Assembly (NCBI GenBank): GCA_021740585.1 | Contig: JAIOZM010000033.1 | Coordinates: 1 to 42,402, forward strand | DNA length: 42,402 nt | Reading direction: 5' to 3' | Origin: Bacteroidales bacterium | GTDB lineage: Bacteria > Bacteroidota > Bacteroidia > Bacteroidales > GCA-2748055 | Shown here: positions 7,709 to 17,390 of the stretch, in pieces | How positions within the stretch are numbered: the stretch's first letter is position 1 | Layout of the letters: each line of letters starts with the position of its first letter | Notes under the pieces: model-generated | The model's database searches: none | What the model saw: only the letters and a program-made list of their open reading frames with translations | What the model was told of the DNA's origin: nothing | Translations under genes and position numbers: made by a program

Positions 7709-8833
7709 TTAGAAGAATAGTTTTCCTGCTTTTAAGGTAAAATGTACTTTAATCCGACTTCCGTGATATGAAAAAACAACAGAATCTTCGCATTGTGATG
7801 GACTATTCTTTATAAAAAGATAATTGTAAGGAATCAGGGAAGCCATTTCCCATGCTTTCTCAGGGCTAAGAATTTTCTCCTTTATCAGAAAGTTTACGCA
7901 ATCGAATAATTTACTGGCAGATCCTGCAAGGTATTCGTCGTTACCAACTATTGAAAGTCGTTTATTTTCCTTCAATTCAACTTCTCCTCCTATCAGGGTT
8001 TCATAGATACCTGACTGCATTCCGGAAAACTTAGTTGAGTCGCTTACCAGAATTACTTTACCGGGTTTGGACCTTAAAATAATTTTTATCAGTTCCTTTG
8101 GTAAATGATGTCCGTCAGTAATTATTGAAGCGAATAAATTATCGTTTGCCATTTGTTCAAACAATATATTAACATGTCGGTGAATTTGGGAAGAAATTGC
8201 ATTACCCAGGTGGGTTGAAAGGCTTGCTCCTGCATTTACTGCTTCCCGTATTTGCTCAATTGAAGCATTTGTGTGCCCAATAGAAACTTTTATATCTGCA
8301 GCAATAATCTCTTTAATGAATACTTCGGTTCCTTCATATTCTGGTGATAGGGTAATAAGTTTGATCCTACCCCCAGAAAGTTTTTGCCATCTATTAACTA
8401 ATTGTATATCTGGCTTTTGAATCCATTTTATCGGATGAGCTCCAATGGCACCTTTAAAGGAAGAAATAAAAGGTCCTTCCAAATGAATTCCCAAAATACT
8501 TTCTTTCAGAATGGGATTCTTTTTAATTGCCAGGTTGAAAAGCTTAAGGTTTTGTTCAATTATCAGGGGATTATTTGTTATTAAAGTAGGCAAAAATCCT
8601 GTAACTCCATCTTTCAATAGCTCATAAACAACCTGTTCAATCTTGTTAACACTTAGCTTTTCATCATTAAAATCAACTCCCTTGTATCCATTTACTTGCA
8701 AGTCAATTAGACCCGGTGCAATAAATAAATCCTTCCCTTCCAATTCATCCCTCAGAATATCAGAAAAAACATCATCTGACAGTTCAACCGGTATTTTATT
8801 ACCCGAGAATAAATCTGTTGGTTTTATGATCAT
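7709..8833 (-). CDS. nagA: N-acetylglucosamine-6-phosphate deacetylase
   Basis: A 374-residue amidohydrolase of the NagA family. It removes acetate from GlcNAc-6-phosphate in the cytoplasm, feeding glucosamine-6-phosphate to glycolysis or cell-wall synthesis. Motifs in order: APGLIDLQVNGYKGVDF (39-55), HLEGPF (117-122, metal ligand Glu119), IGHT (His187), STHLGNA (His208), TDGHHL (239-244) and the catalytic Asp265 in VSDS. The HLGNA plus IHRH version is the one usual in Bacteroidota, slightly different from the E. coli enzyme. It begins 45 bp after the SSS symporter stop codon, so the two are cotranscribed. The divergent GH20 hexosaminidase supports a GlcNAc role. No nagB or sugar kinase is nearby, so phosphorylation must be supplied elsewhere. 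Confidence 0.88.
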   Translation of the reverse strand: MIIKPTDLFSGNKIPVELSDDVFSDILRDELEGKDLFIAPGLIDLQVNGYKGVDFNDEKLSVNKIEQVVYELLKDGVTGFLPTLITNNPLIIEQNLKLFNLAIKKNPILKESILGIHLEGPFISSFKGAIGAHPIKWIQKPDIQLVNRWQKLSGGRIKLITLSPEYEGTEVFIKEIIAADIKVSIGHTNASIEQIREAVNAGASLSTHLGNAISSQIHRHVNILFEQMANDNLFASIITDGHHLPKELIKIILRSKPGKVILVSDSTKFSGMQSGIYETLIGGEVELKENKRLSIVGNDEYLAGSASKLFDCVNFLIKEKILSPEKAWEMASLIPYNYLFIKNSPSQCEDSVVFSYHGSRIKVHFTLKAGKLFF

Positions 8834-8878
8834 TATATTATTTTAAAATCAAAATCTGCACTCTTACAATTTACTAAA

Positions 8879-10321
8879 CTACTTTCTTTTAGCAAAACCG
8901 AAAAGCAAATACACAATTAAAGTTACTATTACCGGCGATCCAATTTCTATGGCTTTATAAACAGGATGCAATTCAATCAAGCTTGTTGTAATAGTTAACT
9001 TTGCCACAATGAAAGTAAAGGTTCCGCTTATCATAGAAACAATGGCTCCTTTACTTCCACATCCTTTGAAAAATGGTATTAATCCTAAAATCATGGGAAC
9101 AGAAATTACTCCAACAAAAGCAGCAAACCAGTTGATAAGCAGACCCAAAACTCCTCCAAAACTATCTGCAAAAAATGCAATAATTACAGTACCTGAAATA
9201 AATATAAAGGTAGTGATTCTGGCGTTAAACAATGATTTCCTGCCGGTTAGCTGTCTGAATCTGGGAGAAAGATTTGGGAGAATATCCCGGTTTATTACAG
9301 CGGCAATAGTGTTTGCATCTGAGGAAGTCATTGACATTGTATTGGCAAACATACTGGCCAATACCAGGCCTATTAAACCGTGTGGCAGTAATTCCATTGT
9401 CAATAGTCCGTATACTGTTTCCGGATTTTCAACATCTGGAAATAATAATGGTGAAGCCCACATGGGAAAGAATAATATTAATGGCCACACTAAATATAAT
9501 ACTCCTGATAATATGGCTGTTTTCTTCGCTTCCTTTGGATCTCTTGAGGAAATAAATCTTGTTGCAAGATTCCAGGTTCCCCCATTATAACTAAAAAAAT
9601 TAATCAGCAGAAAAACTATGGCAAACCATACCGTATAGGGAGAGTTAAACAATTGACTGTTTTCAGGTGGCAACCGGTCCCATATACCAAAAACTGAGGA
9701 TATGCCCCCAAGTTTCAGAACTACAATTACAAACATGGCAACACCGGCCACTATCTGAATTATAAATTGCACAAAATCGGTAATTACTACCGCCAGATAA
9801 CCACCAAGAGTAATGTAAAATAAAGATACTCCTCCAGTTATAATAATTCCGTAAACAAAGGACAGGCCTGTAAATACATTCAGAATAAGAGCAATAGCCA
9901 CCCATTTTGCTGCCATATCAAACAACTTAAGGAGTACGCCACTCCATGCCATAATTTGTTGAGTGGGAAGGTTATATCGCTTTGAGAGGAACTCAAGCGG
10001 GGACTGAATTTTCTCATTTATTCTCAAGCTAACCCACAATTTGGGAATAAAAAACGCCCCGAAAATAATTGAAATTCCTACCGTTAATGCCCACCAGGTA
10101 TAAATGGAAAATCCATGCGTATAGGCAAGTGCTGCATAGGCAACAAAAACGGCTCCACTATATCCTGAAACATGATGTGAAATCCCCAAAAGCCAAAAAG
10201 GAAGTTTTCCACCCGCCACAAAGAAATCGTTCGAATCGCTGGTCCGGAAATACGAAATTGCTCCAATTACAATCATTATTATAAAAAAAGCTGCCAGAAT
10301 TGACCAATCCAGTATATTCAT
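8879..10321 (-). CDS. SSS-family sodium/solute symporter
   Basis: A 480-residue inner-membrane transporter of the sodium:solute symporter (SSF) family, with about 13 hydrophobic helices. It starts with a short helix (ILDWSILAAFFIIMIVIGA), then the conserved DFFVAGGKLPFWLLGISHHVSGYSG region (helix 2, about 32-57) and the typical long helices up to the basic C-terminus FGFAKRK. Family members import sugars, sialic acid, amino acids or vitamins with Na+. Lying directly before nagA and opposite a hexosaminidase, it most likely imports GlcNAc or a related amino sugar; this is inference from context. Bacteroidota often use an SSS porter in place of a PTS. No truncation is seen. The start at 10321 fits the family. 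Confidence 0.88.
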   Translation of the reverse strand: MNILDWSILAAFFIIMIVIGAISYFRTSDSNDFFVAGGKLPFWLLGISHHVSGYSGAVFVAYAALAYTHGFSIYTWWALTVGISIIFGAFFIPKLWVSLRINEKIQSPLEFLSKRYNLPTQQIMAWSGVLLKLFDMAAKWVAIALILNVFTGLSFVYGIIITGGVSLFYITLGGYLAVVITDFVQFIIQIVAGVAMFVIVVLKLGGISSVFGIWDRLPPENSQLFNSPYTVWFAIVFLLINFFSYNGGTWNLATRFISSRDPKEAKKTAILSGVLYLVWPLILFFPMWASPLLFPDVENPETVYGLLTMELLPHGLIGLVLASMFANTMSMTSSDANTIAAVINRDILPNLSPRFRQLTGRKSLFNARITTFIFISGTVIIAFFADSFGGVLGLLINWFAAFVGVISVPMILGLIPFFKGCGSKGAIVSMISGTFTFIVAKLTITTSLIELHPVYKAIEIGSPVIVTLIVYLLFGFAKRK

Positions 10322-10648
10322 ATCTTAATTTTTCAGTTTTCTAATTTGAAAATGCCAAGGCTAAATAAAAACAAATGCATTCCATTAACCAATAAAAAAT
10401 CACTACTATTATTCTTTACGAAAATATACTTTTAAATTGAAAGTTTGCCTGGAGTCATCACTTTATATCTAAACTTATTATTGATCTGGTTCTATTTGAA
10501 AACACTTAAGTTTAAGATATATTCGATCAATGTTTTATCTTTGGTTAATTGTTGTTCGGTTAAACTCATCAAACCTGAGAAAATGAGATTGCTTAGCTGG
10601 GCTTACAATTACGATGAAAGTCAATTGATTATAAAAAAATAAATAACC
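10322..10648. other. Divergent promoter region of the amino-sugar locus
   Basis: A 327-bp region between the divergent SSS-nagA unit and the GH20 gene. It carries the plus-strand promoter described at 10495-10525. A 65-codon plus-strand frame at 10445-10642 covers the promoter and lacks coding character. Any shared operator would lie here, but I could not define one. Confidence 0.5.
10495..10525 (+). promoter_or_regulatory. Bacteroidota-type promoter of the GH20 gene
   Basis: A -33 box TTTG (10495-10498), exactly 19 nt of spacer, and a -7 box TATATTCG (10518-10525), one mismatch from TAnnTTTG. Transcription would start near 10531 and leave a leader of roughly 118 nt before the ATG at 10649. 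Confidence 0.5.
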
Positions 10649-12229
10649 ATGAATCAACTAACCATAACTTTTCGACAGCTTATTTTTCTTTTGACAGGAA
10701 TTTTTTTTCTCACAACAACTTCTTTCTCTCAAGCACCCCAACTTTCTGAGAAATCTATAAATGATTTTCAGGTTAAGGGCTTTCATCTTGATCTTAGAAT
10801 TCAGATTATGAAACCTGAGGCATTGCACAATTTGGCTGAAGAACTGGCCGGTTTTGGAATGAATACCCTGATTATGGAATATGAGGCAAGCTTCCCATAT
10901 GAATCTCACCCACTAATTCCGAACAGATATGCCTATAGCAAGAATGAGATTCGTTCCTTTATCAGCTTTTGCGACAGCCTTGGGATTGATGTAATCCCCA
11001 TGCAGCAAAGTTTTGGCCATGTGGAGTATATACTACGTAATTATAAATATGCTGAATTGCGCGAAGATCAAAAAGAAATTTCTCAGGTTTGCCCACTCGA
11101 ATACGATCTAAACAAGAAATTGTTTACAGATCTTTTTACAGAAATGGCAGCAGAACACCCTTCAGAATATTTTCATATCGGAGGCGATGAGACCTATCTT
11201 TTAGGCCATTGCGATGAGTGTAAAGAATTTGTTGAAGAAAATGGGAAATCCAACTTATATATTAATCATATTAAAATGCTTTGCGATATTGTTATTGATC
11301 TTGGAAAGCGCCCTGTATTATGGGCCGATATTGCCTTGAAATATCCTGAAGCCATAGGTAATTTACCAAAGGAAACCGTATTTATCGACTGGAATTATGG
11401 TTGGAAGCTGAATCATTTTGGTGATGTTGAAAAATTAGGCGCCAGCCAATACGAAGTTTGGGGTGCACCATCTCTAAGAAGTAGTCCGGATAATTATTTT
11501 CTTAGCCTGTGGGATAAACACCTGAAAAATTTTCACGACTTCATCCCTGCTGGCAGAAGCCTCGGATATAGTGGAATGATTTTAACTTCCTGGTCAACTT
11601 CGGGTCAATATTCCACCCTTTTTGAAGCGAGAAGCAAGATTATTGATCTTTCGCCCATTCGTATTGTGTATCCCTTAACCGCCTTTCGAATTTTGATTGC
11701 TGCCTACGCTGAAGCTATTATCATTGAAAATCCACTGGATATTAACTCTTTTTTAATCGACTACTGCAACGAAAGATTTGGCTTTAATAAAAAGCAAACC
11801 AAGGAATTTTGGTCGGCTTTAACCACAACTCCGAATGAACTGTTAAACGGTAATGTTTACAATGAAAACACTCTGAATATAGCTATGATGCTTGACAGTA
11901 CACGTAAAGCGGTTAAGACTCTCAAGAAATTTAAACCAGTTCAAAATAATGCAGAATACGAACATTTTATCTTAATGATGGAGATGCGTGAGAATTATTT
12001 GCATTTTAATGAGCTTGAGAGAAGGGCTAATTCAGATGATTTTAAGTCAGTCCAACTTCCCCAATTATTAAGCGAGCTTGAGCTTGTTATGGAAAAAGCG
12101 AAGAGAATAGATAAAAAATATATTCTGTTAAATAAAGATGTATATTATACTTCTGAACTGGAATTGGAAAATGAAAGCAGGAATCTGCCTGTTAATTTGC
12201 TGTATAACCGATTGAACAGGATTCGGTAG
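10649..12229 (+). CDS. Secreted GH20-like beta-N-acetylhexosaminidase
   Basis: A 526-residue protein with a signal peptide ending near TTTSFSQA (cleavage about residue 28). The TIM-barrel catalytic domain of glycoside hydrolase family 20 runs from about 45 to 380. The signature FHIGGDET (175-182) supplies the catalytic pair Asp180-Glu181 of the substrate-assisted mechanism. Conserved barrel strands include DVIPMQQSFGHVEY (about 113-126) and the WADIALKYP segment. The last 120 residues are helical. The enzyme would release terminal GlcNAc or GalNAc in the periplasm. It lacks the N-terminal GH20b domain found in many larger family members. Divergent orientation to the SSS symporter and nagA makes a coherent path: release, import, deacetylation. 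No T9SS tail is present. Confidence 0.85.
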   Translation: MNQLTITFRQLIFLLTGIFFLTTTSFSQAPQLSEKSINDFQVKGFHLDLRIQIMKPEALHNLAEELAGFGMNTLIMEYEASFPYESHPLIPNRYAYSKNEIRSFISFCDSLGIDVIPMQQSFGHVEYILRNYKYAELREDQKEISQVCPLEYDLNKKLFTDLFTEMAAEHPSEYFHIGGDETYLLGHCDECKEFVEENGKSNLYINHIKMLCDIVIDLGKRPVLWADIALKYPEAIGNLPKETVFIDWNYGWKLNHFGDVEKLGASQYEVWGAPSLRSSPDNYFLSLWDKHLKNFHDFIPAGRSLGYSGMILTSWSTSGQYSTLFEARSKIIDLSPIRIVYPLTAFRILIAAYAEAIIIENPLDINSFLIDYCNERFGFNKKQTKEFWSALTTTPNELLNGNVYNENTLNIAMMLDSTRKAVKTLKKFKPVQNNAEYEHFILMMEMRENYLHFNELERRANSDDFKSVQLPQLLSELELVMEKAKRIDKKYILLNKDVYYTSELELENESRNLPVNLLYNRLNRIR

Positions 12230-12321
12230 GTTATAAAGTTTATCCAAAAAGTTCCTGCAAATACTCTAAATCTCTAAAACTGCATTCAGAGGGTAAAAGA
12301 AAATAAAAACAACATACCTAA

Positions 12322-14142
12322 TTAACGTTGTACCATTAGTTTCCCTGCCGTTTCCGTGCCGCCTTTTTGATTTTGTATTTTCATTATACAAAGACCAGAT
12401 TCCCAGTCTCTTATATCAAGCCGCATAAGATCTGTAACTATTTGCCCGGAATACACCAAATTACTCCTCATATTGAAAACCAACAGATTTCCTATCCGGT
12501 TAGCAAACTTAATAGTAACAAAATCAGAAGAAGGACTGGGATAAAAGGCAAGAGATGGAGCTATGTCACTAATTAATGAGGTTCCTGAATCACTCCATTC
12601 ATGAGCGCCGATATCCGGAATCTCATTATTTGGGACCGGATTCCCCCAGAAATCATATCCTCCATTATTCCCATCAACAGCAATTCCGGCGTCAATGCAA
12701 GGTGAATTTGAAGATAGTTTATATCCATCTACAGTATTCATTCCATTTCCACCACTTCCCGCATCAAGAAGTAAGGGGTCAGCAGTAATTTTGAAATCAT
12801 CCTCCGGTTCTGTTGCAGGATGCTTGCCATAAAATAGGTTGTGGCTAAAGCTAACTTTGGTACTTTCTCCGAATGTATAGTAGCAATTTTCTCCTTCCAC
12901 ATAAAAAATATTGTTATAATAGGATATATTATCGGGTGACTGACCCAGCTTTTTGTGAAAGATAATATTTACAAAAGATAATTCCGGCCCAATATAAATC
13001 GTATTGTTGCTTATAGTGGCATTGTTTGTAGGTCCTGAAAATCGGAAAGCCTGTCTCTCATTATCCTGTAAAATATTATAGCGTATTCTTGCTCCGTCGT
13101 TAGGAATATCATTGCTTAGCCCAATAACGATTCCACCCAGTCCGTTATCATGACTATAATTGTATTGTATCAAGGTATTGTGGTTGTAGCCACCCCCGTC
13201 AAAACCAGCAGCGTCGTGATCATCCGGATTGAAAACTGTGCCATAAGCTTCGTTGAATTGGTAGATGGTATTATCGCTGGATGTTTGAAAAATAGCATTT
13301 CCGTTACCATACAAACCATTATTTATAAAAGTGCAATATTCAACGAGAGTATTGTCAGCATATCGGGGAATCATCGCATTAAACCCCGCCTTTTCCACTA
13401 TTGTGTTTCGTATACGAATGTCGTGGCTTGGCACCCATTCGAGGGAGGAGCCGTTCCAGGTTGACCTATTGCTGATTCCGGTTCTTACAACATCATAAAT
13501 ATGACAATTTTCGATTAGAAAATCATTAAACCAGCTCTTAACGGAAGTTCCCCGGATTTCAAAAAATATACCTCCATTATCTTTTCCTTCGTTACTTCCT
13601 ACCCCATATCCATTTATACTATGTATGTAAAGATTAATAAGATATATGTGTGTAAGTTCCGCGCAATTGTTCCCAACAATATAAACACCTCTTTTAAAAG
13701 AAGCTGGATTATCGATCAAATCAATTGCTTTAAAATTCGTTATTTCAAGGTTTTGAACCTCAATCCATTCCTGATTGGATAGGTAAACAACGTCCCGAAC
13801 TGCGCCGTTCCCATTTAAAACAGGCTTTCCCTCATCAGGATTACCATACGCAGAAACTATTATCGGGTTATTTTCTGCTCCGCTACCCTTTGGAGCAAGT
13901 TGCTGGTTATTCCATACACTTCCAAACTTCAATAAAATGCTGTCGCCGGGTAAAAAAGTAGTTGCATTAACTTTTGTTAAATTCTGCCAAGCTGAAACAG
14001 GGGATATTCCATTGTTTCCATCACTTCCGCCAACATAATCAACATAATAATTAGCTGCATTAAGCGGACTATAGCTCAGGGAAATTAAAAAAATCATAAA
14101 GCCTTCAATCCATAATATTTTTGCTCTTTTGGAAGTACTCAT
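12322..14142 (-). CDS. Secreted right-handed beta-helix protein with T9SS tail
   Basis: A 606-residue protein. A signal peptide ends near SPLNAANYYVD (about residue 29). The N-terminal block (YYVDYVGGSDGNNGISPVSAWQ) is the usual opening of secreted parallel beta-helix enzymes. Repeated coils follow to about 510, with Asn/His-rich turns such as NNTIYIGPE and YNHNTLIQYNYSHDNG, as in pectate-lyase-like and chondroitinase B/alginate-lyase-like folds. A T9SS type A sorting domain (about 530-606) starts FYPSPSSDFVTIKF and ends KLMVQR, so the protein should be exported and surface-attached. Substrate and lyase family cannot be named: the coils are recognisable, but I could not assign catalytic residues. 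It is divergent from the SurA-like gene, from which it is separated by about 150 bp. Confidence 0.82.
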   Translation of the reverse strand: MSTSKRAKILWIEGFMIFLISLSYSPLNAANYYVDYVGGSDGNNGISPVSAWQNLTKVNATTFLPGDSILLKFGSVWNNQQLAPKGSGAENNPIIVSAYGNPDEGKPVLNGNGAVRDVVYLSNQEWIEVQNLEITNFKAIDLIDNPASFKRGVYIVGNNCAELTHIYLINLYIHSINGYGVGSNEGKDNGGIFFEIRGTSVKSWFNDFLIENCHIYDVVRTGISNRSTWNGSSLEWVPSHDIRIRNTIVEKAGFNAMIPRYADNTLVEYCTFINNGLYGNGNAIFQTSSDNTIYQFNEAYGTVFNPDDHDAAGFDGGGYNHNTLIQYNYSHDNGLGGIVIGLSNDIPNDGARIRYNILQDNERQAFRFSGPTNNATISNNTIYIGPELSFVNIIFHKKLGQSPDNISYYNNIFYVEGENCYYTFGESTKVSFSHNLFYGKHPATEPEDDFKITADPLLLDAGSGGNGMNTVDGYKLSSNSPCIDAGIAVDGNNGGYDFWGNPVPNNEIPDIGAHEWSDSGTSLISDIAPSLAFYPSPSSDFVTIKFANRIGNLLVFNMRSNLVYSGQIVTDLMRLDIRDWESGLCIMKIQNQKGGTETAGKLMVQR

Positions 14143-14295
14143 CTTAATTATTTGTTTTAATAATAATGATAAAAATACTAAATTCCCTGGTAAAAAGTGT
14201 AGAGCCTAAAGATAAGTTGCTGTTTAAAATAAATTTAATGAAATGTTCCTACTTTTATATTGTCTAAGTTATTAATTAATCGATCTTTTTCAAGA

Positions 14296-15324
14296 ATGGA
14301 CCTTATAATACACCAGAGAATCAGGCTTTCAATTCTTGTACTTCTTGCAATTCTATTTTCTTTGTTGAGTGTTAATGCACAAGAAGCAATATTGAACATT
14401 AATGGAGAAAATATTTCTACAGAAGAATTTGCATTTTTTATGAAATCACAGAGGTCTCTTTGCTATAGTTATTTTTATACAACATACAATGTCAATCAAA
14501 GTCCAGAGTTTTGGACTTCCAGCTATTCAGGAGAAAGACCCATCGATTATATAAGAGAGAAAACTCTTGAAACATTAACTGAGGTTAAAGTTCACCTCAT
14601 GCTCGCAAAGGAATTGGGGATGATAAACGACATTAGCTTTAGGGCTTTTTTATACCGCTTCGATGAGGAAAATAAAAGAAGAAAAGAAATTACAGAAAAG
14701 GGAGGTCTGATTTATGGTCCAAAAGAATTTAGTCGGGAAGGTTATTTTTCCTATTGGTATAGCAATTTGATGATTGATCTGAGGAAAAAATGGATCCGTG
14801 AACTGGAAATAACTAACGATTCTATTAAGGTTTATTATAATCGGATGAAAGAAAGATACCGGACATCGGATGAAGTCTCATTGATTCTGTTTTCAATCCC
14901 ATATAATGAACCTCAAGAGCAAGAAGAAGCAAAAAAAAGGCTAAACCTAATTATCAAAAACCATCTATTTAACGAAAATAAATGTTTAGCGGAAGGAATA
15001 CTTTTTGAAAAACTCATTATAACACCCAATGAAAATATTGAGGCTGAAGATCAAATCCTCGAATGGCATAGAATTGCGAGTAAACTAAACCTTGGGGAAT
15101 CAAGTCTGCCTATTGTTGATAAGAGAAGTAAAATGGTTCGCGTTTTATATTGTGAAGATTACAAAGCAGGTTATATTCCGGATCTTATGGAGGTTGAAAA
15201 TATTGTTATTCAAAACTATAAGGAAGAACTTTTTAATCATAGTATGAATCAAAAATTGGAAGAGGCTGATATACGATTTCTTTCCCCCAATGCAGATACT
15301 ATTTTATTGAAATTTTTAAAATAA
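14296..15324 (+). CDS. SurA/PrsA-like periplasmic chaperone-type protein
   Basis: A 342-residue protein from the ATG at 14296 (a TTG at 14260 would add 12 residues). The signal peptide ends LLSVNAQ (about residue 30). The next segment, AILNINGENISTEEFAFFMKSQ, is the opening strand-helix of the SurA N-terminal/peptidyl-prolyl isomerase-associated domain. Long helices with KEITEKGG and YYNRMKERYR follow, typical of the chaperone arm. A parvulin catalytic domain, if present (about 195-300), is divergent and I see no clear active-site residues. It precedes a heparinase II/III-like gene by about 170 bp on the same strand. A role in folding or exporting one of the neighbouring enzymes is possible but inferred. 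Confidence 0.6.
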   Translation: MDLIIHQRIRLSILVLLAILFSLLSVNAQEAILNINGENISTEEFAFFMKSQRSLCYSYFYTTYNVNQSPEFWTSSYSGERPIDYIREKTLETLTEVKVHLMLAKELGMINDISFRAFLYRFDEENKRRKEITEKGGLIYGPKEFSREGYFSYWYSNLMIDLRKKWIRELEITNDSIKVYYNRMKERYRTSDEVSLILFSIPYNEPQEQEEAKKRLNLIIKNHLFNENKCLAEGILFEKLIITPNENIEAEDQILEWHRIASKLNLGESSLPIVDKRSKMVRVLYCEDYKAGYIPDLMEVENIVIQNYKEELFNHSMNQKLEEADIRFLSPNADTILLKFLK

Positions 15325-15497
15325 TACATTTTAACAGCAAATGCTTTTGGGTTTACAACCATTGTTCCATAACAGCACATTTGTGACAGTTTGTTACATG
15401 AATGAAAATCATTTGAAACAATAGGGTAATATTTCAATGAAAAATTTAAGTAAATTGGTCAGATTATTTTATTGTAATATCTTCAATTATTTAAAAA

Positions 15498-17372
15498 ATG
15501 AAATCAATATTCAAATTATTAACCCTCTCGCTTATTTTCGGGATTTTATCTTCTTCCTGCGCAAATACAAGTCTTAAAGAAGTTGATATGCCTGTTTTGG
15601 AAAATCCAATAACGGTTGAATACCTGAAACAAAATCTACAAAAAACGCATCCTCGACTGGTATTGAATTCCACTATCGAAAAACAATTGACAGAAAAGTT
15701 AATATCCGATCCGGTTGTAAAAAATATCTATGCTGCACTTAAACTGAATGCAGATGAAATTTTCAACATGCCATTATTGGAGCACAAATTAGAAGGAAGA
15801 AGGCTTTTAGGTGTATCAAGGGAAATGTTAAGGCGGATGGATTGTTTGGGAATGGTTTATCTGATAGAAAAAGATCAGAAAGTTTTAGATCGTATCAACG
15901 CTGAAGTCCTTGCTGTTTGTGATTTTTCAGACTGGAATCCGTCCCATTTTCTCGATGTTGCCGAAATGTCGATGGCAGTTGCAATAGCATTGGACTGGAC
16001 CTTAGACAAATTGCCCGCTTCAACCATTGAGTCTGCAAAAACAGCTCTCATTGAAAAGGGAATAAAACCTAGTTATACAGAAGGAAACACAAAACGAATA
16101 TACGGCCACAACAACTGGAACCAGGTTTGTAATGGCGGAATGATTGCTGCTTCAATAGCCATTGCTGAGAAAGATCCTGAACTGGCCGCAAAAACGATTA
16201 GCCGGTCGCTGGAAGGGATGCCATTTGCACTTGTGCAATATATGCCCGATGGTGTTTATGTGGAAGGATCGACCTATTGGGATTATGGCACCAGCTTTTC
16301 GGTAGTAACTGCAGCAATATTTGAAAGTGCATTTGGAACTGACTTTGGATTGGCTGATTATCCGGGGTTTAAGGAAAGTGCAGTTTTCAGGGTACTGGCA
16401 ACCGCTCCATCGGGCAGCTATTTTAATTTTGCCGACTGCGGTGATAAACGTGATAAAAACGGAGATATTACACTGGCATGGTTTGCAACAAAAACGGGGA
16501 ATGCTGCCTTCCTTGAAAAAGAACGCTTTTTGATTCCGGCAGATGAAATGGGTAAATTGTCGCGGTTTGCCGGAGCCGGTCTGGTCTGGCTTTCTCAATA
16601 TCAGGAGAAAGCGGATGAAAAAGTTCCAAATGTCTGGAAAGGGGATGGTTCAAATCCTATTGTGATTTTTAAAGGGCATGAAAATGATTCCCTTAATTAC
16701 TATTTTGGTGGTAAGGGTGGAAGAGCTACCACCAGTCACGGTAATATGGATGCCGGATCCTTCGTTTTTGAATTAAACGGTGTTCGGTGGGTAGTCGATC
16801 CGGGAAATCAGAATTACAATGCATTAGAAAAAACAGGTTTTGATTTATGGGGATTTTGTCAGGACTGCGAACGCTGGAAGTTGCTGACAAAGAATAACTT
16901 CGGACACAGTACAATATCTGTTAACAACGAATTATTTATAAACGAAGGTCAGGCTACTCTTATTGATTTTAAGGAAAGCGAAAAACCTGAAGCTAGTTTT
17001 GATTTAACGGCCCTGTATGGTGAAAATCTGAAAAGCGCTACACGCAAATTCACCAAAGACAGCCCAAATTCAATTCTCATTGACGACCAAATTGAAATTT
17101 CGGAAAAAACGGAATTAATTTGCTGGCAATTAATGACTACTGCTGATATTGAACTGATTGAAGGGGGTGCTGTTTTAAGTCAGGATGGCAAAAAACTGAG
17201 ACTCGAAAACCTTTCTCATCCCGAATTGGGCATTTCTGTGGTTTCACTCTATCCCGCACCATTGGAAATTGATCGTCAGATTGAAGGTTTAAAAAGACTG
17301 GAAATCAGACTTCCGGTTAGCTTGATTGATGGAAATTCAGCGGAGATAAATGTGAGAATAAGCGGTAAATAA
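15498..17372 (+). CDS. Heparinase II/III-like polysaccharide lyase, lipoprotein
   Basis: A 624-residue protein with a lipoprotein signal ending LSSSC (Cys21). An alpha-helical toroid covers about 50-360 and a beta-sandwich covers about 385-620, the architecture of heparinase II/III-type lyases (PL12, PL15, PL17, PL21). Likely active-site elements are the GHNNWN motif (His204) and Tyr260 in EGSTYWDYG. In the sandwich, His414 (TTSHGNMD), Asp434 (WVVDPGN) and His470 (NNFGHST) sit where the family's metal ligands are expected. The first His of the usual His-x-His pair is replaced by Thr412. These enzymes cleave uronate-containing polymers by beta-elimination. Being lipid-anchored and without a T9SS tail, it probably processes oligosaccharides in the periplasm or at the surface. 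A large palindromic element follows the gene. Confidence 0.85.
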   Translation: MKSIFKLLTLSLIFGILSSSCANTSLKEVDMPVLENPITVEYLKQNLQKTHPRLVLNSTIEKQLTEKLISDPVVKNIYAALKLNADEIFNMPLLEHKLEGRRLLGVSREMLRRMDCLGMVYLIEKDQKVLDRINAEVLAVCDFSDWNPSHFLDVAEMSMAVAIALDWTLDKLPASTIESAKTALIEKGIKPSYTEGNTKRIYGHNNWNQVCNGGMIAASIAIAEKDPELAAKTISRSLEGMPFALVQYMPDGVYVEGSTYWDYGTSFSVVTAAIFESAFGTDFGLADYPGFKESAVFRVLATAPSGSYFNFADCGDKRDKNGDITLAWFATKTGNAAFLEKERFLIPADEMGKLSRFAGAGLVWLSQYQEKADEKVPNVWKGDGSNPIVIFKGHENDSLNYYFGGKGGRATTSHGNMDAGSFVFELNGVRWVVDPGNQNYNALEKTGFDLWGFCQDCERWKLLTKNNFGHSTISVNNELFINEGQATLIDFKESEKPEASFDLTALYGENLKSATRKFTKDSPNSILIDDQIEISEKTELICWQLMTTADIELIEGGAVLSQDGKKLRLENLSHPELGISVVSLYPAPLEIDRQIEGLKRLEIRLPVSLIDGNSAEINVRISGK

Positions 17373-17390
17373 TGAGCACATTATTTCCTT

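Noticed and set aside
9009-9590. 193-codon open frame on the plus strand
   Set aside because: Fully antisense to the SSS symporter, whose protein is clearly conserved; no signal, motif or start context.
10445-10642. 65-codon plus-strand frame before the GH20 gene
   Set aside because: It covers the promoter elements at 10495-10525 and has no coding character.
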